In this document: positions 52,513 to 61,410 of the stretch, one piece after another
Layout: every line of letters begins with the position of its first letter
Position numbering within the stretch: the first letter of the stretch is position 1
NCBI GenBank assembly: GCA_910587055.1
Contig: CAJUKY010000002.1
Location: forward strand, 62,001-126,000
Direction of reading: 5' to 3'
DNA length: 64,000 bases
Source: Candidatus Gastranaerophilales bacterium
GTDB lineage: Bacteria > Cyanobacteriota > Vampirovibrionia > Gastranaerophilales > Gastranaerophilaceae
Translations under genes and position numbers: made by a program
Notes under the pieces: model-generated
Databases searched by the model: none
Told to the model about the DNA's origin: nothing
The model's input: the letters and a program-made list of their open reading frames with translations, nothing else

Positions 52513-55383
52513 ATGGGCATTATAGATGTATTGCTTAAAGTTTTTAAAGATCCAAACGACAGAAAAATTTCAAAAATCATGCCTGTTGTAGAACATATTA
52601 ATCATTTTGAAGAAGAATTTTCAAAATTAACTGATGACGAACTGAAAGCAAAAACAACTGAATTTAAAGAAATTTTATCTAAAAGAGAAACTTCCCCTGA
52701 TTATAAAACAGACCGCGCTCTTGAAAAAGAAGCGCTTGATAAAATTCTTCCCGAAGCATTTGCCGTTGTGCGCGAAGCGGGAAAACGCGTTTTAAATATG
52801 CGCCATTTTGATGTGCAGCTGATAGGCGGAATTTTTCTTCATGAAGGCCACATTGCAGAAATGAGAACAGGGGAAGGTAAAACCCTTGTTGCAACTCTGC
52901 CTGCTTACTTAAATGCGCTGACAGGTAAAGGTGTGCATATAATCACCGTAAACGATTATCTTGCCCAGCGCGACCGCGATTGGATGGGAAAAATATTTGA
53001 ATTTTTAGGCTTAACAGTCGGTGTAATTTTATCAACCGACAGTTTTGATTTTGCTAAGAAAAAAGCCGCATACGCCTGCGATATTACATACGGTACAAAT
53101 AACGAATTCGGGTTTGATTACCTTCGCGACAATATGGCAACAAGTACGCAGGCGCTTGTTCAAAGACCCTATAACTATGCCATAATCGATGAAGTCGACA
53201 GTATTTTAATTGATGAGGCAAGAACCCCTTTGATTATTTCAGGCCGTCTTGAAAAATCCGCAGCTACCTACCAATTAATGGCAAAAATCGCTCCGCAGCT
53301 TGAAAAAATTACCCATTATGAAGTTGATGAAAAAAATAAAAACATAATCTTTACGGAAGATGGTATTGATAAAGCGCAGGAATTACTCGGTGTGGATGAT
53401 TTGTTTGATATCCAGACTCAATACGCACATCACCTTCTGCAGGCTCTAAAGGCTAAAGAATTGTTTATAAAAGACACGGATTACGTTGTGCGTGATAATG
53501 AAGTAATGATTGTGGATGAATTTACAGGCCGATTGATGCAGGGCAGACGCTGGTCTGACGGGCTGCATCAGGCAATTGAAGCAAAAGAAGGCGTACCTAT
53601 TCAGGATGAAACTCAAACCCTCGCAAGTATTACATTCCAGAATTTATTCAGGCTCTATCCTAAATTATCAGGCATGACAGGTACTGCAATGACTGAAGAA
53701 GCTGAATTTGGCAAAATTTATAATCTGCCGGTTACTGCAATTCCTACCAATAAACCTGATATCAGGATAAATGAGCCCGATGCAATCTTCAATAAAACGG
53801 TTGTAAAGTATAAAGAAGTGGTTGAAGAAATCATAAAAATGTCAAAAATCGGAAGACCCGTGCTTGTAGGTACAATAAGCATTGAAAGGTCTGAATTAAT
53901 TTCCGCGCTTTTAAAACAGGCCGGTGTAAAACACAATGTGTTAAATGCAAAACACCACCAGAAAGAGGCTTATATAATCGCTCAGGCAGGGCGTGTGGGT
54001 GCTGTTACCATTGCAACAAATATGGCTGGGCGCGGAACGGATATTCTTCTTGGCGGAAACCCCGAATACCTTGCAAAAGAGGAGCTTGATTCAAAAGGGA
54101 TAACTCCTGATAATCCAAAATATGAAGAATTAAAAGAAGAAGCACTTCAAAATGCTCGCCGTATAACGGAAGAAGAGCATAAAAAAGTAATAGAACTGGG
54201 CGGCTTGCATGTTATAGGTACGGAACGCCATGAATCACGCCGTATTGATAACCAGCTCAGAGGGCGTGCAGCAAGACAGGGAGACCCGGGGTCTACTAAA
54301 TTCTTCTTATCTCTTGAAGATGATTTGATGAGGAAATTCGGCGGAAATGTCATAGCGCAATTTATGAGCGATGATATGGTGATAAACTCGCCGCTTATTT
54401 CCCGCCAGATAGAATCCGCTCAGAAAAAAGTTGAAACACATTATTTTGATATAAGAAAATCAGTGCTTGAATACGATGATGTTATAAATATTCAAAGGGA
54501 AAAGTTCTACGCGCAGAGGAAAAAGGTTTTAAATTCAAAAAACCTTAATTCCGATATTGTTTATATGATAGAAAAAGAAGTTGATAAGATTTTAAGACAG
54601 TATATATCTCCGGATATGTCCCCGAGCGAGTATGTACCCGATGAATTAAATATGCTTGTGAACGAGATGAAATCCGTTTTTCCGCAGTTAACAACGCTTT
54701 CTGTTGATGATATTAAAAATTTCAGATACAATGATATGTCAAACCATCTGAAAAACCTTACAAAAACAGCCTATAAAAACCATGAAAAATTAACGATTGA
54801 TAATTTTAATTCAGTAATTGACAGATATCAGATTAATGAAGAAAAACAGGAAGCCTTTTCTGATAATAACGTTATAAGGCAGTTAGAACGTGATATTTTG
54901 TTACAGGTGATTGATGCGAAATGGATTGATCACCTTGCAAATATTGATGATTTAAAAGACGGCATAGGCCTTGTTGCATACGGACAGAAAGACCCGCTTC
55001 TTGAATATAAAAAAGGTGCATTTAACCTGTTTAATTCTATGATGTCTGATATTCAATCCGAAACGGTAAGACACTTAATGAGAACAAAATTCGGCATTCA
55101 AATAGTTAGCCCCGAAAATGAAGAAGTGGCGGATTTAGCATTGAGTGATGTGCCAATCCAGTCTGCAGGACAATATTTGGGGCAAAACAGAGAAATTGAA
55201 ACCGAATTAACTAAGGCTCTTAAAAATTCCGTTAATAATGAAGCTGACATTCAAGATAATATTGAAGGAATGGAGCCTGAAAAAAACACCCCTTTTGTAA
55301 ATGATGATAAAATAGGCAGGAATGACAAATGCCCCTGCGGCAGCGGGCAAAAATATAAAAATTGCTGCGGAAAGGACAAATAA
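52513..55383 (+). CDS. secA: Preprotein translocase ATPase SecA
   Basis: 956 residues. Motifs: EMRTGEGKTLVATLPAYLNA (Walker A, about 116-135), YAIIDEVDSILIDEARTPLI (Walker B), VGTISIERSE, TIATNMAGRGTDILLGG and GRAARQGDPGST; the wing and scaffold domains follow, and the C-terminal zinc-binding tail is DKCPCGSGQKYKNCC. It drives proteins through SecYEG. AGGGGAG lies before the ATG and a TATAAA box about 35 nt further upstream. It is longer than E. coli SecA, as in cyanobacteria. Nothing is fused or broken. Confidence 0.97.
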   Translation: MGIIDVLLKVFKDPNDRKISKIMPVVEHINHFEEEFSKLTDDELKAKTTEFKEILSKRETSPDYKTDRALEKEALDKILPEAFAVVREAGKRVLNMRHFDVQLIGGIFLHEGHIAEMRTGEGKTLVATLPAYLNALTGKGVHIITVNDYLAQRDRDWMGKIFEFLGLTVGVILSTDSFDFAKKKAAYACDITYGTNNEFGFDYLRDNMATSTQALVQRPYNYAIIDEVDSILIDEARTPLIISGRLEKSAATYQLMAKIAPQLEKITHYEVDEKNKNIIFTEDGIDKAQELLGVDDLFDIQTQYAHHLLQALKAKELFIKDTDYVVRDNEVMIVDEFTGRLMQGRRWSDGLHQAIEAKEGVPIQDETQTLASITFQNLFRLYPKLSGMTGTAMTEEAEFGKIYNLPVTAIPTNKPDIRINEPDAIFNKTVVKYKEVVEEIIKMSKIGRPVLVGTISIERSELISALLKQAGVKHNVLNAKHHQKEAYIIAQAGRVGAVTIATNMAGRGTDILLGGNPEYLAKEELDSKGITPDNPKYEELKEEALQNARRITEEEHKKVIELGGLHVIGTERHESRRIDNQLRGRAARQGDPGSTKFFLSLEDDLMRKFGGNVIAQFMSDDMVINSPLISRQIESAQKKVETHYFDIRKSVLEYDDVINIQREKFYAQRKKVLNSKNLNSDIVYMIEKEVDKILRQYISPDMSPSEYVPDELNMLVNEMKSVFPQLTTLSVDDIKNFRYNDMSNHLKNLTKTAYKNHEKLTIDNFNSVIDRYQINEEKQEAFSDNNVIRQLERDILLQVIDAKWIDHLANIDDLKDGIGLVAYGQKDPLLEYKKGAFNLFNSMMSDIQSETVRHLMRTKFGIQIVSPENEEVADLALSDVPIQSAGQYLGQNREIETELTKALKNSVNNEADIQDNIEGMEPEKNTPFVNDDKIGRNDKCPCGSGQKYKNCCGKDK

Positions 55384-55435
55384 TAAAAGAACGGTATTTA
55401 TACTTCGCTTATCAAAATTCAAACAGTTTACAAAG

Positions 55436-56347
55436 ATGAGAATAACAAATATTCAAAACAGGGTTATATGGTGCAATAATGCCTTAAATAATGCTTTTGC
55501 GGAGCAATTCTTTCGCGGAGCGAAAGCATCATATGGTAAAATGAAAAATAATGAAACCCCTTCTGCTTGTTGTACATCCGGTACATGTTTTGATTTTAAT
55601 ACCGCAAAAGCATATTATATGCTTAAGCTATCAAAAATAACAAAGCCGCAATATATAGTGCCTGAAGAGTATAAACCTGTTGTGAAAAAATCGGAAGAAA
55701 TACTTGAATCGGTTCCGATTGTTTTAGATAAATTTAATGAAGCTTATTTTTATGCTGAAAATATAATTCATAAAGTCGAAGTGCTTTGTGATGCAGCTGA
55801 ACTTAAAGCAGGAAGAGAATTCATAGAAGAGCTTGATGATGGCAATGAACTTAAAAATAAAGTCATTTTTGACAGAAACGGCAAGCTGAAGTTAATAAAA
55901 GACTATAAAAATAATAGCGTAATTCTTTTTGATAATTCTAAAAACGGTGCAGGCAAAAAATATACTCTTTTTATAAATTGCAAAGATATTGATAATCCCG
56001 AAAGTATAACTGCAGAAGAAAGCTTTACTTTTAAATCCGGTTTGCCGTATTGCTATGCTGCTTTTTGTAAGGCTGGCATAGATACGGACAGATTTATTGC
56101 AGACAGAGTTTTTAATTTCAGAAATCATACATTTAAAAGTTATGATGAAATTTTAACTGTTGCTGCCGGCACGGAATATTCTAAAGAATATTATGAATTT
56201 GAGTCATATGCGGAAAATCTTTTTGATTTTGACCCCATGAAATGTAATTTCAAACGTTTTGTAAGCGGCAAGGTATCTGCGGATGATAAAATATACTATT
56301 CATCTGACGATTTTTTAATCTCACAATGCAAACGCCTCAAGGATTAG
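55436..56347 (+). CDS. Hypothetical protein
   Basis: 303 residues from ATG 55436. A longer frame starts inside secA (55322), but that N-terminus would be translated from the secA zinc tail region and looks spurious. No signal peptide or membrane helix. It has a run of cysteines near residue 44 (ACCTSGTC), a helical segment and a beta-rich part with DRNGKLKLIKDYKNNSVILF. I recognise no family. The N-terminus MRITNIQNR and FFRGAKASYG resemble the beginnings of other lineage-specific ORFs here. Confidence 0.55.
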   Translation: MRITNIQNRVIWCNNALNNAFAEQFFRGAKASYGKMKNNETPSACCTSGTCFDFNTAKAYYMLKLSKITKPQYIVPEEYKPVVKKSEEILESVPIVLDKFNEAYFYAENIIHKVEVLCDAAELKAGREFIEELDDGNELKNKVIFDRNGKLKLIKDYKNNSVILFDNSKNGAGKKYTLFINCKDIDNPESITAEESFTFKSGLPYCYAAFCKAGIDTDRFIADRVFNFRNHTFKSYDEILTVAAGTEYSKEYYEFESYAENLFDFDPMKCNFKRFVSGKVSADDKIYYSSDDFLISQCKRLKD

Positions 56348-56349
56348 TT

Positions 56350-57303
56350 TTAAAACATTCCTTTTTTGTTGAAATATATTGCGGCTCCTGCTGCTGCTAC
56401 TATTGATAAAATTACTATTATCAAAAATCCCCATGTATTCTCCCTGAAAGGCGCAGGAACGTTCATTCCCCAGAAAGTGCCTATCATTGTGGGTATAGAG
56501 AGAATAATTGTAATTGCAGCCAAAAATTTCATAATAACGTTTACATTATTATTAATAATTGAAGCAAAACCGTCCATCATACTTTCTAAAATGGTTCTGT
56601 GCATCTCAACCATTTCAACAGCCTGTTTATTTTCAATAATTACATCTTCAAGCAGGTCGATATCATCTTCATTAAATTTTAAAGCACCCTGTATACTGTT
56701 TGAATTCGCAAGCCTTAAAAGCTTTTGCAGTACTATTTGATTATCCTTAAGTGCCGTTGTAAAGTATACTAAAGATTTCTGTACTTCCATCAGCTGAAAA
56801 AGCGCTTTGTTATTTGTCGTTTTTTTAAGCGAATCTTCAATGCGTTCTGAATGTTTATTTATTATATTTAAATATCTTAAATAAAATTTTGCCGCACGGA
56901 ATAATATATTCAGCATAAAATTTGTTTTATTTCTTGTATCAAAATACATAGAGGTTTCATGGGAAAATGAACCTATAATTTTATTTTCCATAGATGAAAC
57001 CGTAATGATACTTTCAGGGGTATAAATTATACCCAGAGGCAATGTGTCAAAATTCCCTTCATCATCCATAAAAGGTACATTTGTAATTACAAGAAGGTTC
57101 CCGTCCTCATATTCAATACGCGACCTTTCGTCCATATCCAGAGAATTTTTCAAAAAACTTTCATCTAAATCCAAAACAAGGGAAACTTTTTGAATTTCTT
57201 CAAAGCTGGGGTCAATCATATTAAACCAGGAGCCCGATTTTGCATCGTTTAAATTTAAGGTTTTAAGGGTTTTATCATCCTGTGTTTTAAAAATTTCCAG
57301 CAT
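56350..57303 (-). CDS. CorA-like magnesium/divalent cation transporter
   Basis: 317 residues. The long N-terminal cytoplasmic domain is mixed alpha/beta; the stalk helix (about 180-250) leads to two C-terminal membrane helices. The first ends in TMIGTFWGMNVPAPF, with the invariant GMN selectivity motif, and the second is TWGFLIIVILSIVAAAGAAI. It is a pentameric channel for Mg2+ or Co2+/Ni2+. GAGAGG precedes the ATG. It converges with the hypothetical ORF, only 2 bp apart. Confidence 0.92.
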   Translation of the reverse strand: MLEIFKTQDDKTLKTLNLNDAKSGSWFNMIDPSFEEIQKVSLVLDLDESFLKNSLDMDERSRIEYEDGNLLVITNVPFMDDEGNFDTLPLGIIYTPESIITVSSMENKIIGSFSHETSMYFDTRNKTNFMLNILFRAAKFYLRYLNIINKHSERIEDSLKKTTNNKALFQLMEVQKSLVYFTTALKDNQIVLQKLLRLANSNSIQGALKFNEDDIDLLEDVIIENKQAVEMVEMHRTILESMMDGFASIINNNVNVIMKFLAAITIILSIPTMIGTFWGMNVPAPFRENTWGFLIIVILSIVAAAGAAIYFNKKGMF

Positions 57304-57372
57304 ATCGGCCTCTCTTTGATTAACCCTGCGACATTTTTATTACACCATACATATAAAAATTGCGCAATCAAA

Positions 57373-58029
57373 TTATTTTGAAAATTTTTCCAGCATGTTT
57401 TTTAATTTTTCTAAGGAAATGCCCATAACGTTATAATAATCACCTTCGATTTTTGATATAAAACTTTTGCTCTCAGACATTAATGTTTGAAATTTTTCAG
57501 AATCGGTATATATGCCGTTATTATAGTTTAAAAAATCCTGCACACCGTAGCTTCCTGCTTTATCCAGCGGGTTAAATTTTTCTATATATTCTTTAATTTC
57601 TTTATCTGAAAGCGTGCGGAATGTTACAAAAGTTTCTTCAATTTCCGTTAAGCTTTTTATTTTAGATGTTTCAGGCCATATCGGCGCTTTTACAATAGAA
57701 ATAGAAGTAACTACTTTGTGTGTTTTTCCTGATAAATTTTTAAGCATAGAAAAAGCCTGAGAATTATTTTCAGGCTTTAATAAACACACACTACTATTAC
57801 CTTCTTCGAGGATTACCATTGTATCTGCTCCTATTACAAATGCATCATATTCTATGCTTTTTGCAACATCCAGAGCTTTATTTAATGAATTCTTTTTTAT
57901 GAAGCTTTCGTTATAAAACTTAAACGATTCTTCCTTATAGTTTGATTTTACAATCGTAAAATCGATATTTCCTTTTGTTAAAATTTCTTTTCTTCTCGGG
58001 GAATTTGAAGCTAAAATAATCTTTTTCAT
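57373..58029 (-). CDS. Maf-like nucleotide pyrophosphatase
   Basis: 218 residues. N-terminal ILASNSPRRKEILTKGNIDF is the Maf signature; YDAFVIGADTMVILEE and KPENNSQAFSMLKNLSGKTH and DKAGSYGVQD complete the active site. Maf proteins hydrolyse non-canonical or nucleoside triphosphates (dTTP, UTP or CTP, m7GTP by subtype). An extended -10 (TG, A, TACAAT at 58041-58036) ends 6 nt before the ATG, so the mRNA appears leaderless. Confidence 0.92.
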   Translation of the reverse strand: MKKIILASNSPRRKEILTKGNIDFTIVKSNYKEESFKFYNESFIKKNSLNKALDVAKSIEYDAFVIGADTMVILEEGNSSVCLLKPENNSQAFSMLKNLSGKTHKVVTSISIVKAPIWPETSKIKSLTEIEETFVTFRTLSDKEIKEYIEKFNPLDKAGSYGVQDFLNYNNGIYTDSEKFQTLMSESKSFISKIEGDYYNVMGISLEKLKNMLEKFSK

Positions 58030-58082
58030 TCCCCGATTGTATCATAAACATTTTATTATACGGCGTCGTTGCTGCACTCTTT

Positions 58083-58358
58083 TTAAGGAGCGGTCGCTGC
58101 CATCATTTCAGGCTTTTTCATTTTTATATTACGTGATTTTGTATATTGAATACTTCCCGAAATTGCGCTTATACAGGTGCTTTTCAGTTTTTGCTGAATA
58201 TTCAGCATGCAAAGATGCATCTGTGCGTAATCATTCATTGCCTCATACATTTTATCCGGATTTATCATTGATGTTTGAATTGTCGGGTTATCCACCTTCT
58301 GCATTGCATATTTTTTCACAAGCATAGCGTCAATTCTGTCTTTTGCACCGATTGCCAT
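58083..58358 (-). CDS. Hypothetical small protein downstream of shared element B
   Basis: 91 residues, no membrane helix or signal peptide; rich in Met, Lys and Ala, with helical MYEAMNDYAQMHLCMLNIQQ in the middle. Ends in a short M/A/P tail. I do not know the family. GGGAG lies about 11 nt before the ATG. It shares with the coiled-coil gene at 38976-39464 a 35-bp element upstream, suggesting common control. Confidence 0.6.
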   Translation of the reverse strand: MAIGAKDRIDAMLVKKYAMQKVDNPTIQTSMINPDKMYEAMNDYAQMHLCMLNIQQKLKSTCISAISGSIQYTKSRNIKMKKPEMMAATAP

Positions 58359-58453
58359 AAGCCTCTATCTCCCTTATTAAACTTTATATCCCTTTTCCTT
58401 ATTGAAGTAAAACCTTAAACTCTCTTTAAAATTTAAATCTTACCTCTTCCTGA

Positions 58454-58488
58454 TTTAATAAAGTATTTCTTTATTTAAAAATTGCCTT
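58454..58488 (-). promoter_or_regulatory. Shared 35-bp upstream element, copy B
   Basis: Matches 39526-39560 at 32 of 35 positions. It lies 96 bp upstream of the small gene at 58083-58358, in the same relative direction as copy A. Confidence 0.6.
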
Positions 58489-58544
58489 AAAAAAGGAGAT
58501 TTGCTTAATATTTCTTTACAATTAGCGGGAAAGGCTTATAGTGC

Positions 58545-59738
58545 TTATGTGCATTCTTTAAATACCTGTTTTAAATCTTTTGTAATGCCGAAAAATCCTG
58601 TTAAAAATGCTAAAAGTGCCATTATTATTAAGATTTTATCCACACCTATGATTTCGGCAATATACCCCAGCGGCGCAAGGCTCAAAGCACCTATTCCCCA
58701 GCTGAAACCCTGCATTACGCCTGAAATTACCCCTTTGTGCTCTTTCATAAGGTTTTGCGCCGCAACAATTGTAACTGAAACCGAAAGGAACGTGAAATAT
58801 CCTGAAATAATAAATATTAAAACAGCTAAATAAGGCCATTTATCAATTGTGTACATAAAGAGTATAACAAGCGGTAAAATAGTCCAGAAAGAAAGTCTTA
58901 TGATGTTTTCCGCTCCGATTTTTTTCTCAATTTTTGAGCTTGTAAGCATTGATATTCCGCTCAAAATAAAAAATAAAGTAATAATTGCCCCTATTTCACT
59001 CAAAGAAAACCCTCTTTCTTTAAAAATAAACGGTGCATAGGTTCCAAAACTTATGCTGACTCCTGATTTTACAATTGCAATCCAAAGCAGCGAAAGATAA
59101 GTTTTCTTTTTAAAAATTTCTTTCATAATTGAGAAGAAGTTTTCTTTTGTTTTGTTAATAGTGGATGCGGGTATTTTCGGCACTACAAAATACAATGCCA
59201 GTGCGGTGCCAACACCTAGAATTGTTATATAGCACAATGAATAAAGACCGAAATTTTCCACCATTGATGATGACATCACAGGCCCCAGAGCATATCCTAT
59301 AGTCCCGAGACCCATAAAAGCGCCCATATATTTTGATAAATTCGGATTATTAAAATTAAATGTATTAACAAGACTTGTCACCTGCGGGTGAAAAAGCGCA
59401 TTTCCGCACATTCCGATTAAAAGGCAAAGCCCCATTGTCCGGATGTCTTTTGATGCCGCAGTTAATGGAATAAATACGGCTCCCATAATAAGCCCCCATA
59501 CCATAAAAGTTCTGTGGCGCATTTTATCTGCAAAAAAACCGAATAACGGTTGCATCATTGAAGAACACAGATGCCCGAGAGCTATGATTAAACTTATTGT
59601 TGATAATTTTATTCCCAAATTTGAAGTAAGCATCGGATACAGGGGTATCAGGGCTGATGCATACAAATCAACCATAAAATGTCCCATGGAAAGTCCGAAA
59701 ATTGCCTTTTTATTTGCTGTTGTTATTGCTTCTGTCAT
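58545..59738 (-). CDS. MFS transporter, fosmidomycin-resistance (Fsr)-like
   Basis: 397 residues with twelve predicted membrane helices. The first helices read LSMGHFMVDLYASALIPLYP and ISLIIALGHLCSSMMQPLFG, followed by FFADKMRHR, the MFS loop 2-3 signature. The G-H-x3-D-x-Y start and ALFHPQVTSLV, where HP is typical, resemble Fsr proteins. The substrate cannot be assigned. GGAG lies 5 nt before the ATG. Confidence 0.85.
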   Translation of the reverse strand: MTEAITTANKKAIFGLSMGHFMVDLYASALIPLYPMLTSNLGIKLSTISLIIALGHLCSSMMQPLFGFFADKMRHRTFMVWGLIMGAVFIPLTAASKDIRTMGLCLLIGMCGNALFHPQVTSLVNTFNFNNPNLSKYMGAFMGLGTIGYALGPVMSSSMVENFGLYSLCYITILGVGTALALYFVVPKIPASTINKTKENFFSIMKEIFKKKTYLSLLWIAIVKSGVSISFGTYAPFIFKERGFSLSEIGAIITLFFILSGISMLTSSKIEKKIGAENIIRLSFWTILPLVILFMYTIDKWPYLAVLIFIISGYFTFLSVSVTIVAAQNLMKEHKGVISGVMQGFSWGIGALSLAPLGYIAEIIGVDKILIIMALLAFLTGFFGITKDLKQVFKECT

Positions 59739-59802
59739 AAAATCTCCGGTTTAATATCTTTGATAGTTTTTATCTGTACACAGAGGCTGCGTTTCCCGTA
59801 CT

Positions 59803-61311
59803 CTAGTGTCTGAAATGTCTTATTCCCGTTGTTACCATAACAAGCCCGAATTTATCTGCCGCTTTAATAACTTCAGGGTCTTTAATGCTTCCCCCGGGTT
59901 GAATTATACCTGCAATACGTTCTTGCGCCGCCACTTCTATATTATCAATTGCAGGGAAAAATCCGTCGCTTGCAAGTATAGCCCCTTTGGCACTGTCGCA
60001 CACTCTTTTTAATGCAATTTCAACCGCGCCCACTCTGCTTGTCTGTCCGCCGCAAAGCCCCAGTGTTCTTAAATCTTTGGCAATTACTATAGCATTTGAT
60101 TTTAAATGTTTTGCAATTTTGAAAGCAAAAACCATATCTTCTATCATTTCCTGAGTCGGTTTTTCTTTTGTTACGGTCTTAAAGGTTTCAGGGTCAAGCT
60201 CCTTGGAATCTTTTTCCTGTAAAAGTGCACCAAAAGGAGTCAGACGGATTTCCTCTTCCGTAAATTTTAAATATTCACTCAAAGGTGTATTTAATTTTAC
60301 AACCCTTAAATTTTTCTTTTTCTTAAGCTCTTCAACCGCATCATCGGTAAAATCAGGCGCAATTACCACCTCTAAAAACATAGCCGTGAGCATCTTAGCT
60401 ATTTCAAGGTCAATTTTTCCCGTAAATGCCACTATTCCGCCAAATGCACTTAAGGGGTCACAATCAAGTGCTTTTTCCCACGCTTCTTTTAACGTTTTGC
60501 CAAGCGCCGCCCCGCAGGGGTTTGTGTGTTTGATTATTACCGCCGCATTTACGTCGTAAAATTCCGCCGCAATATTTAAAGCTGCCGTTGCATCAATTAT
60601 GTTATTGTATGAAAATTCTTTTCCGTTTAAAAATTCATAATCAATAACTTTGTTATAATTATATAAAGCTGCCGTTTGATGCGGATTTTCGCCATATCTT
60701 AAATCTTTTATTTTATTGAAATTAAAGCATTTGTGTTCATTTAAACCATCTTCGGCGGAAAATCTTTTTGAAAGCTCATTTGAAATCATGCAATCATATT
60801 TTGAAGTTAGGCTGAATGCTTTTACTGCAAGCTTTTCCCTTGTTTTAATATCAATATTTTCTAAATCAATATCATAATCCTTAATATCTGAAATTACGGT
60901 AATATTTTCATAATTTTTTGCACCGGCACGAAGCAGTGCAACGCCGCCTATATCAATATTTTTAATTAAAGTTTCAATTTCAACATCTTTATCTTTATAG
61001 TTTTCAAAAGGATATAAATTTACGCATACTAAATCATAAGGCTCTATTTCATCCTTCATAAGGCTTTCGCGTTCTTTTAAATCAGCAAGAATTCCTGCAA
61101 AAATTTTTGGGTGCAGTGATTTTACTTTGCCGCCGATTAATTCTCTAAATCCTGTGATATCAGCGCTTTCAGTTGCCTTAATGCCGTTTTGTGCAAGCAA
61201 ATCATATGTTCCGCCCGTAGATACTATTTCATACCCTGCTTTTATTAATCTGTTTGCAAATTCAACAATACCGGTTTTGTCAAAAACGCTTATATATGCT
61301 CTTTTTTTCAT
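59803..61311 (-). CDS. purH: Bifunctional AICAR transformylase/IMP cyclohydrolase
   Basis: 502 residues from the ATG at 61311, preceded by GAGAGG at a fair spacing; an in-frame ATG at 61332 has no SD. The N-terminal MGS-like IMP cyclohydrolase domain begins RAYISVFDKTGIVEFANRL and contains ISTGGTYDLL-like GYEIVSTGGTYDLLAQNG; the C-terminal transformylase has VIIKHTNPCGAALGKTL with the catalytic His and the downstream DCDPLSAFGGIVAF. It catalyses the last two steps of IMP synthesis. The opening motif is usually SDKTG; here it is FDKTG. Confidence 0.96.
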   Translation of the reverse strand: MKKRAYISVFDKTGIVEFANRLIKAGYEIVSTGGTYDLLAQNGIKATESADITGFRELIGGKVKSLHPKIFAGILADLKERESLMKDEIEPYDLVCVNLYPFENYKDKDVEIETLIKNIDIGGVALLRAGAKNYENITVISDIKDYDIDLENIDIKTREKLAVKAFSLTSKYDCMISNELSKRFSAEDGLNEHKCFNFNKIKDLRYGENPHQTAALYNYNKVIDYEFLNGKEFSYNNIIDATAALNIAAEFYDVNAAVIIKHTNPCGAALGKTLKEAWEKALDCDPLSAFGGIVAFTGKIDLEIAKMLTAMFLEVVIAPDFTDDAVEELKKKKNLRVVKLNTPLSEYLKFTEEEIRLTPFGALLQEKDSKELDPETFKTVTKEKPTQEMIEDMVFAFKIAKHLKSNAIVIAKDLRTLGLCGGQTSRVGAVEIALKRVCDSAKGAILASDGFFPAIDNIEVAAQERIAGIIQPGGSIKDPEVIKAADKFGLVMVTTGIRHFRH

Positions 61312-61335
61312 AAAAATCATCCTCTCCGCCATTTA

Positions 61336-61364
61336 TTGTATAACAAAAACACACATTGTATAAT
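61336..61364 (+). promoter_or_regulatory. Consensus promoter toward the toxin-like locus
   Basis: TTGTAT (61336-61341), 17-bp spacer, TATAAT (61359-61364), transcription start expected near 61371. A second candidate is TATAAA (61406-61411) just before the structured region. Located in the divergent gap before purH. Confidence 0.5.
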
Positions 61365-61410
61365 AAAATGGAATTAAATCTTGAATTATATTTAGAACAT
61401 TGAAATATAA

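Noticed and set aside
55322..55435. Longer N-terminus for the hypothetical gene after secA
   Set aside because: It would be read from the secA zinc-tail codons in another frame and gives an Ala/Lys-rich stretch unlike the rest.
55511..55527. CTTTCGC-GGA-GCGAAAG palindrome
   Set aside because: Short (7-bp arms) and inside coding sequence; expected now and then by chance.
58037..58327. 96-codon plus-strand ORF
   Set aside because: Antisense to the small gene at 58083-58358, which has an SD and a conserved upstream element; no SD for this frame.
58501..58833. 110-codon plus-strand ORF with AAAGGAG upstream
   Set aside because: Has an attractive AAAGGAG but almost entirely overlaps the 3' end of the MFS transporter gene, and the product resembles antisense of membrane helices.
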